A DNA stretch of 64,000 bases from Peredibacter sp045999315 (GCF_045999315.1 NZ_CP174607.1:3472001-3536000); one strand, 5' to 3'; positions 50,401-57,978 are shown, counted from the first letter of the stretch. Translations and numbers: made by a program. The notes: generated by a model from the sequence alone, not told the origin.

Positions 50401-52872
50401 CGTATTTTTTAATTCTAAGATCTCGCCTTTGGCATCTACTGTAATTTTCTGAGAAAGGTCACCCTTCGCAACAGCAGTCGTCACCTTGGCAATGTTACGT
50501 ACTTGGTTAGTAAGGTTACCCGCAAGAACGTTCACGTTATCAGTTAGATCTTTCCAGGTACCCGACACACCTTTAACTTCCGCTTGTCCGCCCAGACGTC
50601 CTTCTGTACCCACTTCTTTCGCCACACGAGTTACCTCGGCAGCAAATGAATTCAGCTGATCCACCATCACGTTGATCGTGTTTTTCAATTCGTAAATTTC
50701 ACCTTTGGCATCTACGGTAATTTTCTGTGATAAGTCACCTTGAGCAACCGCAGTTGTCACCTTCGCGATGTTACGTACCTGCGCTGTTAGATTTCCCGCA
50801 AGTGAGTTCACGTTATCAGTCAGGTCTTTCCACGTACCTGACACACCTTTTACTTCGGCCTGGCCACCCAGACGTCCCTCAGTACCCACTTCTTTCGCCA
50901 CACGAGTTACCTCGCCTGCGAATGTGTTGAGCTGGTCCACCATGGTGTTAATGGTATTTTTAAGTTCAAGGATCTCGCCTTTCGCATCAACCGTAATTTT
51001 TTGTGAAAGGTCACCCTTCGCAACCGCAGTTGTTACCTTTGCAATGTTTCGCACCTGATCTGTTAAGTTTCCAGCTAGACCATTCACGTTGTCGGTCAAA
51101 TCTTTCCAAGTACCCGACACACCTTTAACGTCCGCTTGTCCACCTAGTTTCCCTTCTGTACCTACTTCCTTCGCCACACGAGTCACCTCGGCCGCGAATG
51201 AGTTCAACTGATCCACCATCACATTGATAGTGTTTTTAAGTTCGAAGATTTCACCTTTGGCATCTACGGTAATTTTCTGAGAAAGGTCACCGTTCGCAAC
51301 CGCCGTAGTTACCTTTGCGATGTTTCGCACCTGATCTGTTAAGTTACCGGCAAGAACGTTCACGTTATCAGTCAGGTCTTTCCATGTACCAGACACACCC
51401 TTCACTTCCGCCTGACCACCTAGTTTTCCTTCTGTACCCACTTCTTTCGCCACACGAGTTACCTCGGCCGCGAATGAGTTAAGCTGGTCCACCATGATGT
51501 TGATGGTATTTTTTAGCTCTAAGATTTCACCCTTAGCATCTACTGTAATTTTCTGAGAAAGGTCACCTTTAGCAACCGCGGTCGTCACCTTCGCGATGTT
51601 ACGTACCTGCGCTGTTAAGTTACCGGCCAGACCATTCACGTTGTCCGTCAGATCTTTCCAAGTACCAGACACACCTTTTACATCCGCCTGTCCACCCAGC
51701 TTACCTTCACTCCCCACTTCCTTCGCCACACGAGTCACCTCGGCAGAGAAGGAACGTAGTGTGTCCACCATGGTGTTAATGGTATTTTTAAGTTCAAGGA
51801 TCTCACCGCGAGCATCTACGGTGATTTTCTGAGACAAGTCACCATTCGCAACCGCTGTTGTTACCTTTGCGATGTTTCGCACCTGAGCTGTTAGATTGTT
51901 CGCGAGACCATTCACGTTATCTGTTAGGTCTTTCCACGTACCTGACACACCTTTTACATCTGCCTGTCCACCCAGACGACCTTCCGTACCCACTTCCTTC
52001 GCCACACGAGTAACCTCGGCCGCAAAAGATGAAAGCTGATCCACCATCACGTTGATGGTTGTTTTTAGTTCGTAAATTTCTCCTCGGGCATCCACAGTAA
52101 TCTTCTGTGAAAGGTCACCTTTCGCCACCGCCGTTGTCACCTTCGCGATGTTACGTACCTGCGCCGTTAAGTTACCTGCAAGAACGTTCACGTTATCAGT
52201 CAGATCTTTCCAGGTACCAGACACGCCTTTTACATCTGCCTGCCCGCCCAGTTTCCCTTCGGTACCCACTTCCTTCGCCACACGAGTAACCTCGCTGGCA
52301 AATGAGTTAAGCTGATCCACCATGGTATTCACGGTCATACCGATCCGGGCAAATTCTCCTTTTAAGGGAGTTCCCTCAATTTCCATTACCATCTTTTGAG
52401 ACAAGTCGCCTTTGGCCACCGCCGTGATAACTCGAGCGGCCTCAGTAGTTGGTTGGACCAGATCGGTAATAAGAGTGTTTACAGATTCCACACTGGTTGA
52501 CCAAGCTCCTTTGATAGAGCCAATGGTCAATCGCTCAGTCATCTTTCCTTCTTTACCTACGATGCGCCCTACGCGAACAAACTCGTTCGCCATATTATAG
52601 TTAATCTCGTTAATATCATTTAAGACGTCGGCGATGTCGCCAAGGACAGTGTCGTTTTCCATTTCCAATCGCATGGAAAAATCTCCGCTGCGAATGCCCT
52701 TCACCATGAGAAGAATTTGTTTTAATTGTTCTCTATCAGAATCTTCTTGATAAGCACGAGCAGTTTTTCTGACGACCTTTGATGGAAAATCTTCATCACG
52801 CTTTCTAGAAAGTAATGCTTGATTCACATTGACCTTTTTAGTGGCCTTATTACTGCTCGATTTCGTTCTCAA
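47407..52872 (-). CDS. Poly-HAMP hybrid histidine kinase (1821 aa)
   Basis: A very large soluble hybrid kinase. After a ~50-residue lead, residues about 50-1210 are tandem HAMP domains. These include eleven 92-residue units with GTWKDLTDNVN...VTTAVAKGDLSQKI, each holding two HAMP modules; the two N-terminal units are less regular. A GAF domain (about 1225-1380), a coiled coil and a HisKA domain with NMSHELRTPLNS (His1440) follow. The HATPase part has NLLSNAFKFTE and GGTGLGLTIS, and a C-terminal receiver has Asp1744 in ILMDIMMPEM. No transmembrane segment is seen. The design matches the group III (Nik1/DhaK-type) fungal and bacterial osmosensing kinases. It couples through ATGA to the downstream REC-PAS-GAF kinase. 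Overlapping inverted repeats lie upstream. Confidence 0.93.
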   Translation of the reverse strand: MRTKSSSNKATKKVNVNQALLSRKRDEDFPSKVVRKTARAYQEDSDREQLKQILLMVKGIRSGDFSMRLEMENDTVLGDIADVLNDINEINYNMANEFVRVGRIVGKEGKMTERLTIGSIKGAWSTSVESVNTLITDLVQPTTEAARVITAVAKGDLSQKMVMEIEGTPLKGEFARIGMTVNTMVDQLNSFASEVTRVAKEVGTEGKLGGQADVKGVSGTWKDLTDNVNVLAGNLTAQVRNIAKVTTAVAKGDLSQKITVDARGEIYELKTTINVMVDQLSSFAAEVTRVAKEVGTEGRLGGQADVKGVSGTWKDLTDNVNGLANNLTAQVRNIAKVTTAVANGDLSQKITVDARGEILELKNTINTMVDTLRSFSAEVTRVAKEVGSEGKLGGQADVKGVSGTWKDLTDNVNGLAGNLTAQVRNIAKVTTAVAKGDLSQKITVDAKGEILELKNTINIMVDQLNSFAAEVTRVAKEVGTEGKLGGQAEVKGVSGTWKDLTDNVNVLAGNLTDQVRNIAKVTTAVANGDLSQKITVDAKGEIFELKNTINVMVDQLNSFAAEVTRVAKEVGTEGKLGGQADVKGVSGTWKDLTDNVNGLAGNLTDQVRNIAKVTTAVAKGDLSQKITVDAKGEILELKNTINTMVDQLNTFAGEVTRVAKEVGTEGRLGGQAEVKGVSGTWKDLTDNVNSLAGNLTAQVRNIAKVTTAVAQGDLSQKITVDAKGEIYELKNTINVMVDQLNSFAAEVTRVAKEVGTEGRLGGQAEVKGVSGTWKDLTDNVNVLAGNLTNQVRNIAKVTTAVAKGDLSQKITVDAKGEILELKNTINTMVDQLNTFAGEVTRVAKEVGTEGRLGGQAEVKGVSGTWKDLTDNVNSLAGNLTAQVRNIAKVTTAVAQGDLSQKITVDAKGEILELKNTINTMVDQLNSFAAEVTRVAKEVGTEGKLGGQADVKGVSGTWKDLTDNVNFMASNLTKQVRGIVKVVTAVANGDLNQKFVLEAKGEVAALAETINSMTDTLRTFADQVTTVAREVGIEGKLGAQARVPGVAGTWKDLTDNVNFMASNLTKQVRGIVKVVTAVANGDLNQKFVLEAKGEVAALAETINSMTDTLRTFADQVTTTAREVGIEGKLGGQAKVPGAAGTWKDLTDNVNQLAGNLTTQIRAIAEVSTAVTEGDLTRLITVEAQGEVAALKDNINQMIGNLKDTTDKNHEQDWLKTNLAKFASMMQGQRSITSVAQLIMSELTPLVDAQQGTFFIMDPDNKPEPILSMIASYAFTERKNFQNYYKLRESLVGQCAFEKKKILVNKAPNDYVYVASSLGETKPVNIIVLPILFEGEVKAVIELASIHTFSQNYLNFLDQLVTSIGVVLNMIASSMRTEELLIELKKSNSELEAQAKELEEKAKLLEIKNQEVELASHSVEEKAEQLSLISKYKSEFLANMSHELRTPLNSLLILSKMLSENRESNMTDEQVKFAQTIYSSGCDLLALINEILDLSKVEAGKMPIVPRDVKVPEISEYLEHSFRPVANHKGIDFIIDAGEDVKNLIVNTDVTRVQQILKNLLSNAFKFTEQGRVTLKIQQTNVKGEQALMFAVTDTGIGIPKEKQSLIFEAFQQADGTTNRKYGGTGLGLTISRQIARLLGGSIEVKSSPGQGSTFTLYLPINYRTQGEALEVLPVQDDLPTELSKLPADADFSDKKVLVIDDDMRNIFAITVILERRGMEVLYADNGRAGIEKLKENPDVDVILMDIMMPEMGGIEATQEIRTMPEFKDLPIITLTAKAMKGDREKCLEAGATDYITKPVDTDNLLAIMHKWMKKKTSVSLGQ
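49275..52310 (-). repeat. Tandem 276-bp repeat, 11 units (HAMP pairs)
   Basis: The segment encoding TWKDLTDNVN recurs eleven times at a regular 276-bp period (about 52189, 51913, 51637, 51361, 51085, 50809, 50533, 50257, 49982, 49706 and 49431). Units 9 and 10 are close to identical at DNA level over most of their length. Units 5-6 and 7-8 look like a duplicated two-unit block, since the AKGDLSQ/AQGDLSQ and NVLAGNLTNQ/NSLAGNLTAQ variants alternate. The pattern indicates expansion by unequal recombination; unit number may vary between strains. Confidence 0.9.
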
Positions 52873-52904
52873 GATTTTTACTCCTGAAGAAAAGTTTTGA
52901 AAAA

Positions 52905-52951
52905 TGATCTCAATTCATTTAAGAACAATGAGATCACTTAATTGTTCTTAA
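52905..52951. promoter_or_regulatory. Interlocking inverted repeats upstream of the poly-HAMP kinase
   Basis: TGATCTCA (52905-52912) pairs with TGAGATCA (52929-52936). TTAAGAACAA (52919-52928) pairs with TTGTTCTTAA (52942-52951). The two repeats overlap, so the region can fold in two mutually exclusive ways or bind two dimers. It lies 33 bp before the kinase start and in the divergent gap shared with the 53044 operon. Confidence 0.5.
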
Positions 52952-53043
52952 TTTGATGCCCGGTTTTATAGAGGAATCAAGACGGAGACAAGAGTGAAAA
53001 ATGACTCTAGTAAACTTTTTTTCAGAGAGAAAGGAGACTTATT

Positions 53044-53418
53044 TTGCCTACCTCAAGTTTACCTTTAGAAATTAAATCGTTCTTAATTGAATACATCGAT
53101 TCAATTTCTCATCTTGAGGTTCTCTTAATGTTGTTCTCAACACCAGACAAGAAATGGGACGCTCAAAGTGTGAGCAAAGAATTTCGAAGTAATGTGACAG
53201 CAGCAACAATTCAACTAGAGAATCTACAACAAAAAGGACTTATCAAGGTTGATGAGTCTCGTTCTTATTTCTATGTTCCTGAAGAACATCATGAGCTCAT
53301 CAAGGCCTTGTATGTCCTTTATCACGACAAACCAGTCGCAGTCATAGCTTGCATATACGATAAACCACAAGACAAGTTGAAGAGCTTTGCCAACGCCTTC
53401 AAAATCAAAAAGGATTAA
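53044..53418 (+). CDS. Small winged-helix-like protein (124 aa)
   Basis: Starts at TTG 53044, supported by GAAAGGAG 7 bp upstream; no ATG is near. The order helix-helix-wing (SQSVSKEF-like region WDAQSVSKEFRSNVTAATIQLENLQQKGLIKVDESRSYFYV) resembles a DNA-binding winged helix of the MarR/Rrf2-like sort, but no specific family is recognised. The C-terminal half is an amphipathic helix plus a short hydrophobic strand (PVAVIACIYDK). First gene of a three-gene operon with two small membrane proteins. Possibly a regulator of them; inference. Confidence 0.6.
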   Translation: MPTSSLPLEIKSFLIEYIDSISHLEVLLMLFSTPDKKWDAQSVSKEFRSNVTAATIQLENLQQKGLIKVDESRSYFYVPEEHHELIKALYVLYHDKPVAVIACIYDKPQDKLKSFANAFKIKKD

Positions 53419-53419
53419 T

Positions 53420-53677
53420 ATGGCATCCGCAGTATACATACTCTGTGCTGTAACCAGTTTTTTTTGCGCCTTTCTTCTTTTCAGGGCCTATAAGGAGAAT
53501 CGTTTCCGATTACTCTTTTGGTGTGCCATTGCTTTCACTGGTTTTACATTGAACAACATACTTTTGTTTTTGGATGAGAAGGTCATCCATCATATAGACA
53601 TGTCCACCATTCGAACTATCCCTGGAAGTATTGCCATTATTCTTATGGTGTACGGACTTATCAAAGAAGAAACATAG
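53420..53677 (+). CDS. Small membrane protein (85 aa), DUF5985-like
   Basis: Three hydrophobic segments (residues 4-24, 29-50, 63-80). Start at ATG 53420, 1 bp after the previous stop, with AAAAGGATTAAT as RBS. The sequence pattern (SAVYILCAVTSFFCAFLLF, then LLFWCAIAFTGFTLNNILLF) resembles the DUF5985 small membrane proteins common in myxobacteria and relatives; function unknown. An alternative ATG upstream lies within the previous gene. Paralogous in layout with the next gene. Confidence 0.7.
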   Translation: MASAVYILCAVTSFFCAFLLFRAYKENRFRLLFWCAIAFTGFTLNNILLFLDEKVIHHIDMSTIRTIPGSIAIILMVYGLIKEET

Positions 53678-53686
53678 GAGACCATC

Positions 53687-53959
53687 ATGTATTTACCACC
53701 GGCCTCGTTTTTCTCTGGAATTATTATGATGGGAACTCTTGTGACGGGGCTCTTTTTTTGGAAGTTCTGGAAAAAGACTTACGACAAACTCTTTCTGTAT
53801 TTCGCCCTGGCCTTTTTTATTATGTCCTTTGAAAGAGTTCTGCTGGGATACTTGGGTGTCTCAAAAGAGATAAGCCCCCTCATCTACTTAATTCGATTGG
53901 GGGCCTATTCGTTAATCATCATTGCAATTTATAGGAAGAATCAGGAGTCCTCAACCTAG
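53687..53959 (+). CDS. Small membrane protein (90 aa), DUF5985-like
   Basis: Three hydrophobic segments; FFSGIIMMGTLVTGLFFWKFWKKTYDKLFLYFALAFFIM is the core, then LGAYSLIIIAIY. It resembles the preceding protein in size and topology and likely the same DUF5985-type family. RBS AGGAGACC before ATG 53687. The stop overlaps the convergent YkuD gene by 4 bp. The two may form a heteromeric membrane complex; inference. Confidence 0.7.
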   Translation: MYLPPASFFSGIIMMGTLVTGLFFWKFWKKTYDKLFLYFALAFFIMSFERVLLGYLGVSKEISPLIYLIRLGAYSLIIIAIYRKNQESST

Positions 53960-55359
53960 TACTTCTGGAAATACTTCGGAGGATATTTACCGAAGGTATC
54001 GTCAAAGCCCATTAGCTTATGACCAATTTCAGTATACTGAATGATTCGGTTAGGACGATAGTCAAAACGGTAGAGCCCGACTTCTGAGTGAGTCCCATTA
54101 CGAGTCAGCTTTTTACCAACGATCTCGTACTTTGGAATGTTTTTTAGTTTATCAATGGCAGCAGTATAGAATTTCTCAGCGTACTTATTGCTATTGATGA
54201 ACTTTGATTTTTGATTTTCAACTAAGTAAGGTGCAATTGCTTCATCTATCGTTTTACCTTTAGGCACCGCAATTGAGCCTGGAATGTTATAGTACTTCAC
54301 ATCAATCGCTTCAAGAGTACCATCTCTGTTCCAGTCAACCACATCGAAGTAATCAAGCACAGTCACTTTAATTTTGTTCGCGGCCTTTTTAAGATCGGCC
54401 GGCATAAGGGCACGAAGCTCCAGGATGTCAGATGAATCCATGCGGTGACAACCATGAGAAACGTAGCCACGACGAAGATACCACACGTCCAGTGGAGAAT
54501 AGTTTGTGATCGGGCCATGGAAGGCCACGCCACTCCATTCAATAAGAAGGAACGGGAAACCGCCAAACTCATCTTGCCATTTATTCGACCACCAACGAGA
54601 TTCAATGGATTCGGCCGTTTTGAGATCAGTCGTCATCTCTTTCGGTTGATCAAATGGACCCTCTACTGTGGCCGCAATTGGATACACGAGTGTGATATAA
54701 CCCAGGTAACCTGGTCTGTCTGAGCTTGTCGTAAACAGGTGACCCATGTGTTTCTTGAAGAGCCTTTCAGAGTTTTGCTCCGATAGGAGCTGTTCAAGCT
54801 TGGCATTATCGTTAATAACGTCTTCAGGTCTTTCATTTGTATCAAACAGGTATTTAAAGTGGGCCTCTGAAATAAGGGCCGCATACTCATCTTCTTGCTG
54901 GTTACTTATATAGTTTATCTCATTTCTCTTTTCGAGATAAATGTCCCCATGGTTGTCTAGAATGTGAGAGGAGTACTGTTCAGCGATTTTCGCCCAGGCC
55001 TGAGTATTTTTAGGCTTGTCCTCAGCGAGTTTACTGATCTTAACAAGTGGGTGGAGAGAAAAAATGGGATCGCTTGAGGCATCATTAATCGCCTTCCAAC
55101 GCATAAAGAGTTGGTTCGCATAAGTATTAATACGACCTTGATTCACATGGGCCGTCACTCGAGCAGTCAGGTTGATTTTTGAAATAGTAATTTCCAGCTC
55201 ATTACCTTCAAACTTAGGCACATCACCTAAATAGAGAAAACGACCAGTGGTTGTATTTTTAAGTTTTGGGGTGTCAGTTCTTTCGTGCGGGATTGGTCCT
55301 CTTCTTGACCAAACAACGTTAGCAGACAAAAGAAGTGCAATCATAAGCAAATGTTTCAT
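53956..55359 (-). CDS. Secreted L,D-transpeptidase (YkuD) family protein
   Basis: A 467-residue exported protein with signal MKHLLMIALLLSANVVWS from ATG 55359 (GAGGGTGG RBS; the in-frame ATG at 55395 lacks one). The catalytic motif SHGCHRM (H-G-C-H; Cys304 in this numbering) matches the YkuD S-H-G-C-I/V-R core. HGPITNYSPL with the upstream His completes the active site. Flanking ~280 N-terminal residues are helical, a longer accessory domain than in Ldt enzymes such as ErfK. It cross-links peptidoglycan or attaches proteins to it, in the periplasm. In a predator it may alter wall during prey entry; inference. Convergent with the membrane-protein operon. Confidence 0.87.
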   Translation of the reverse strand: MKHLLMIALLLSANVVWSRRGPIPHERTDTPKLKNTTTGRFLYLGDVPKFEGNELEITISKINLTARVTAHVNQGRINTYANQLFMRWKAINDASSDPIFSLHPLVKISKLAEDKPKNTQAWAKIAEQYSSHILDNHGDIYLEKRNEINYISNQQEDEYAALISEAHFKYLFDTNERPEDVINDNAKLEQLLSEQNSERLFKKHMGHLFTTSSDRPGYLGYITLVYPIAATVEGPFDQPKEMTTDLKTAESIESRWWSNKWQDEFGGFPFLLIEWSGVAFHGPITNYSPLDVWYLRRGYVSHGCHRMDSSDILELRALMPADLKKAANKIKVTVLDYFDVVDWNRDGTLEAIDVKYYNIPGSIAVPKGKTIDEAIAPYLVENQKSKFINSNKYAEKFYTAAIDKLKNIPKYEIVGKKLTRNGTHSEVGLYRFDYRPNRIIQYTEIGHKLMGFDDTFGKYPPKYFQKY

Positions 55360-55436
55360 GTTTACCACCCTCAATGTTTGAGTGATTAAATTCAATATCT
55401 ATGCCGGCCCAGCTCAAAAATACAGGGAGAACAGGT

Positions 55437-55453
55437 GTCAAAAAATTAGACAC
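55437..55453. repeat. 17-bp motif shared with the 16.3-kb region
   Basis: GTCAAAAAATTAGACAC here and GTCAAAAATTTAGACAC at 16307-16323 differ at one base. The copy here sits in the larger perfect inverted repeat CAGGTGTC/GACACCTG (55432-55456). Both lie in intergenic gaps between divergent genes and could be binding sites for the same regulator. Confidence 0.5.
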
Positions 55454-55553
55454 CTGACTGAAGAAATTACTTTCCTCTCTCGTTGCGGGCCCCAATTCAA
55501 TCTGAATCAAAGAGAGTAGAATAAATGAAAGAATAATTAACCAAGGAGTGGTT

Positions 55554-56066
55554 ATGAATACTGTGGATATGGATTTGGAGCGGCTCGCGGGTCTTATCAG
55601 CGACATCCAATTCACCATGCTAACAACAGTTAGTGACGACGGCTCAATTCATAGTCGTCCAATGGCGACCCAAAAACTGGATGTGGAACATTTCGATGGA
55701 ACACTGTGGTTCTTTTCTAAGAAAACTTCTCACAAAAATCATTGCATTGAAAAAGACCAGCATGTGAACCTCGCCTACGCTAATCCAAGTAAGCAGCGCT
55801 ATGTTTCGATCTCAGGACGAGCGAACATCGTAGAAGATAGAAGCAAGATGCAAGAACTATGGAATCCAACTCTTAAGGCGTGGTTCCCAGAAGGACTGAT
55901 GGACCCGGAACTTTCTCTTATTAGCGTAAACATTGAAAGCGCAGAAATCTGGGACTCTCCGGCCAGTAAAATGGTTCAGATGGTTGGTCTCGTCAAATCT
56001 GCAGTAACCGGAAAACCTCTTTCTCAAAATGCGACGAAAAGCCAGCATATTGAGATCAGACACTAA
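55554..56066 (+). CDS. Pyridoxamine 5'-phosphate oxidase-like (general stress protein 26) protein
   Basis: A 170-residue FMN- or F420-binding split-barrel protein. DIQFTMLTTVSDDGSIHSRPMATQKL is the typical first strand pair and phosphate-contact region; TLWFFSKKTSHKNHCIEKD and VSISGRANIVED follow. Similar to Xanthomonas GSP26. Real PLP synthase activity is not implied. Start at ATG 55554, AAGGAG 5 bp upstream; a GTG at 55548 is in frame but overlaps the RBS. Followed after 12 bp by a small protein with the ASDPP motif. Confidence 0.87.
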   Translation: MNTVDMDLERLAGLISDIQFTMLTTVSDDGSIHSRPMATQKLDVEHFDGTLWFFSKKTSHKNHCIEKDQHVNLAYANPSKQRYVSISGRANIVEDRSKMQELWNPTLKAWFPEGLMDPELSLISVNIESAEIWDSPASKMVQMVGLVKSAVTGKPLSQNATKSQHIEIRH

Positions 56067-56078
56067 AGCGAGGTCGTT

Positions 56079-56294
56079 ATGAATTTTATCCAAGAAATGA
56101 TTGTGAAGTTTCGGGACATGGTTAAGCCCAATGAAAAGAGTCGTTTTCATCCTGAGGCCTCTCCAAAGCAAGATGATACATCTCGGCTCATGACTGAGGA
56201 CGAGAAAGTGGACGAAGCTTTGGAAGAAAGCTTCCCGGCCAGTGATCCTCCTGGGCATATTTCTAAGTCTGCCGAGGACCTTCGTCAGTATTAA
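56079..56294 (+). CDS. Small conserved protein with SFPASDPP motif (71 aa)
   Basis: A 71-residue soluble protein. The C-terminal VDEALEESFPASDPPG is a widely conserved motif in small bacterial proteins of unknown function, often near stress genes. The N-terminal half is charged and variable. It follows the PNPOx-like gene by 12 bp and is followed by a strong terminator, so the two form one operon. Confidence 0.8.
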   Translation: MNFIQEMIVKFRDMVKPNEKSRFHPEASPKQDDTSRLMTEDEKVDEALEESFPASDPPGHISKSAEDLRQY

Positions 56295-56318
56295 CTTCCA
56301 ACCTATTGAATCTTATTT

Positions 56319-56346
56319 CCCCCTCTTACGAGGGGGTTCTTTTTTC
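56319..56346 (+). terminator. Rho-independent terminator
   Basis: CCCCCTC-TTAC-GAGGGGG followed by TTCTTTTTTCTC, after the SFPASDPP gene. Confidence 0.9.
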
Positions 56347-56386
56347 TCTTTTTCCCCTCTTGACGACCTGTGTGGATTTCTATGAA

Positions 56387-56400
56387 ATATGCGCGCATAT
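56387..56400. promoter_or_regulatory. 14-bp perfect palindrome upstream of the deoxyhypusine-synthase-like gene
   Basis: ATATGCGCGCATAT, a perfect palindrome, lies 22 bp after a TTGACG (-35-like, 56360) and just before TATTAT (56404). It overlaps the probable promoter and could be an operator. A second hairpin, CCGGC-CTCTTA-GCCGG, lies at 56417-56432 in the leader. Confidence 0.45.
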
Positions 56401-56449
56401 ACCTATTATGTGAGCCCCGGCCTCTTAGCCGGCATTCTAGAGAGTCAAT

Positions 56450-57430
56450 ATGACAACTAAAGGACCTGTTTCTCAATTTATGGATCACCACTATCGTCAC
56501 TTCAACGCTGCTGCGATGATGGACGCTACGAAAGCTTACGAAGCTCACATCGCTTCTGGTGGTAAAATGATGGTAACTCTTGCTGGTGCTATGTCGACAG
56601 CTGAGCTTGGCCTTTCACTTGCTGAAATGATCCGTAACGGAAAAGTACATGCTATTTCATGTACTGGTGCAAACCTTGAAGAAGATATCTACAACCTCGT
56701 TGCTCACGATCACTATGAGCGTATTCCAGACTGGCGCGCTCTTACTCGCGACGCTGAACAAGATCTTTATGATCGTCACCTTAACCGCGTAACTGATACT
56801 TGTATTCCAGAAGAAGCGGCGATGAGAAAAATCTGGGCCGTTATGGCCGCAGAATGGGCAGAGGCTGAAGCAAAAGGTGAACGTTGTTTCCCTCACGAGT
56901 TCTTCTACCGTGCTCTTCTAAAAGGTAAATTTAAGAACGATTACCAAATTGATCCAAAGAACTCTTGGATGCTTGCTGCTGCTGAAAAGAACATTCCAAT
57001 GGTAGTTCCTGGTTGGGAAGACTCTACTCTTGGTAACATGTATGCTTCATTCTGCATGCGTGGTGAAGTGAAGAACGTTCACACAGTAAGAACTGGTATC
57101 GAATACATGACTTCTCTAGCTGAGTGGTACATGAAAACTGCAGAAACAAGCTCGATCGGTTTCTTCCAAATCGGTGGTGGTATCGCTGGTGACTTCCCGA
57201 TTTGTGTGGTTCCAATGATCCGTCAGGACCTTGAGAAGGATGATATCCGTCTTTGGGGTTATTTCTGTCAGATTTCTGATTCAACAACTTCATACGGTTC
57301 GTACTCAGGTGCGGTACCTAACGAGAAGATCACTTGGGGTAAACTATCTAAGGAAACTCCAAGCTTCATCGTAGAAAGTGATGCAACAATCGTTGCCCCA
57401 CTTATGTTCGCCCACATCCTAGGCTGGTAA
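56450..57430 (+). CDS. Deoxyhypusine synthase-family protein
   Basis: A 326-residue NAD-dependent, spermidine-using transferase by family. TLAGAMSTAELG at residues 43-54 and ISCTGANLEEDIYN form the NAD-binding part; IGGGIAGDFP at about 242 is the glycine loop; the C-terminal AVPNEKITWGKL carries the Lys equivalent of the catalytic Lys329 of human enzyme. Bacteria have no eIF5A, so the bacterial members are thought to make homospermidine or act on other acceptors; which one applies here is open. A palindrome-bearing promoter region and a perfect terminator flank it as a single-gene unit. Confidence 0.9.
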   Translation: MTTKGPVSQFMDHHYRHFNAAAMMDATKAYEAHIASGGKMMVTLAGAMSTAELGLSLAEMIRNGKVHAISCTGANLEEDIYNLVAHDHYERIPDWRALTRDAEQDLYDRHLNRVTDTCIPEEAAMRKIWAVMAAEWAEAEAKGERCFPHEFFYRALLKGKFKNDYQIDPKNSWMLAAAEKNIPMVVPGWEDSTLGNMYASFCMRGEVKNVHTVRTGIEYMTSLAEWYMKTAETSSIGFFQIGGGIAGDFPICVVPMIRQDLEKDDIRLWGYFCQISDSTTSYGSYSGAVPNEKITWGKLSKETPSFIVESDATIVAPLMFAHILGW

Positions 57431-57440
57431 TTTCAACAAT

Positions 57441-57470
57441 CACGGGACCTTAATCGGTCCCGTGTTATTT
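57441..57470 (+). terminator. Rho-independent terminator
   Basis: Nine-pair perfect stem CACGGGACC/GGTCCCGTG with a TTAATC loop, then TTATTT. Confidence 0.85.
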
Positions 57471-57536
57471 CTTCAGACTTTTCTCCACCCATTCCTCTCT
57501 GTGATAAAGATGTCTCATCAAACCTAAGGAGACATT

Positions 57537-57926
57537 ATGAAATTTCTATCTGCATTGGCGTTTGTGGCCTTTTCATTCGGTGCTTTCGCTCAGGACAACT
57601 ATATCAAGATCTGTAACCCTCAAAACAAAAGTGAATATTATCAACTGACCATTAAAGGCAAAGAGGCCGTTGAAAAAGTAAAAGATAGCTCATCAATTAA
57701 AACTCAAAAATTTGAAGTAAGAAAAACTCTGGAGGCCACTCTTGAGGACCTTCGCAATATGGAAACTGCCAATCGCATGAATGTTCGACTAATAAAAGGA
57801 GTTGCTTACGATCTTGGTGGCCAGGACTTCATCCTGATTGCGAAGGGGACAAACAACCTAAAATATCTTTTTCACATCCTAGGACCTTATACTCAGTTGG
57901 TGGGTGATTCGTCTTCTTGCCGATAG
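57537..57926 (+). CDS. Small secreted protein (129 aa)
   Basis: Sec signal MKFLSALAFVAFSFGAFA, then 111 residues with an alternating beta/helix composition and two cysteines (IKICNP near the start and SSSCR at the very end) that could form a disulfide linking both termini. No family recognised. RBS AAGGAG. Single gene. Confidence 0.75.
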   Translation: MKFLSALAFVAFSFGAFAQDNYIKICNPQNKSEYYQLTIKGKEAVEKVKDSSSIKTQKFEVRKTLEATLEDLRNMETANRMNVRLIKGVAYDLGGQDFILIAKGTNNLKYLFHILGPYTQLVGDSSSCR

Positions 57927-57978
57927 GAATTTTGACTAACTGAATCCAATAATTTAGACCTTAATTTCTTGCTCATGT

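Noticed and set aside
49562..51058. Several open frames of 60-100 codons on the plus strand inside the HAMP region
   Set aside because: They recur with the 276-bp repeat and are antisense shadows of the repeated coding sequence.
49275..52310. Regular repeat that could suggest a CRISPR-like array
   Set aside because: The unit is 276 bp, fully coding, with no spacer-repeat alternation.
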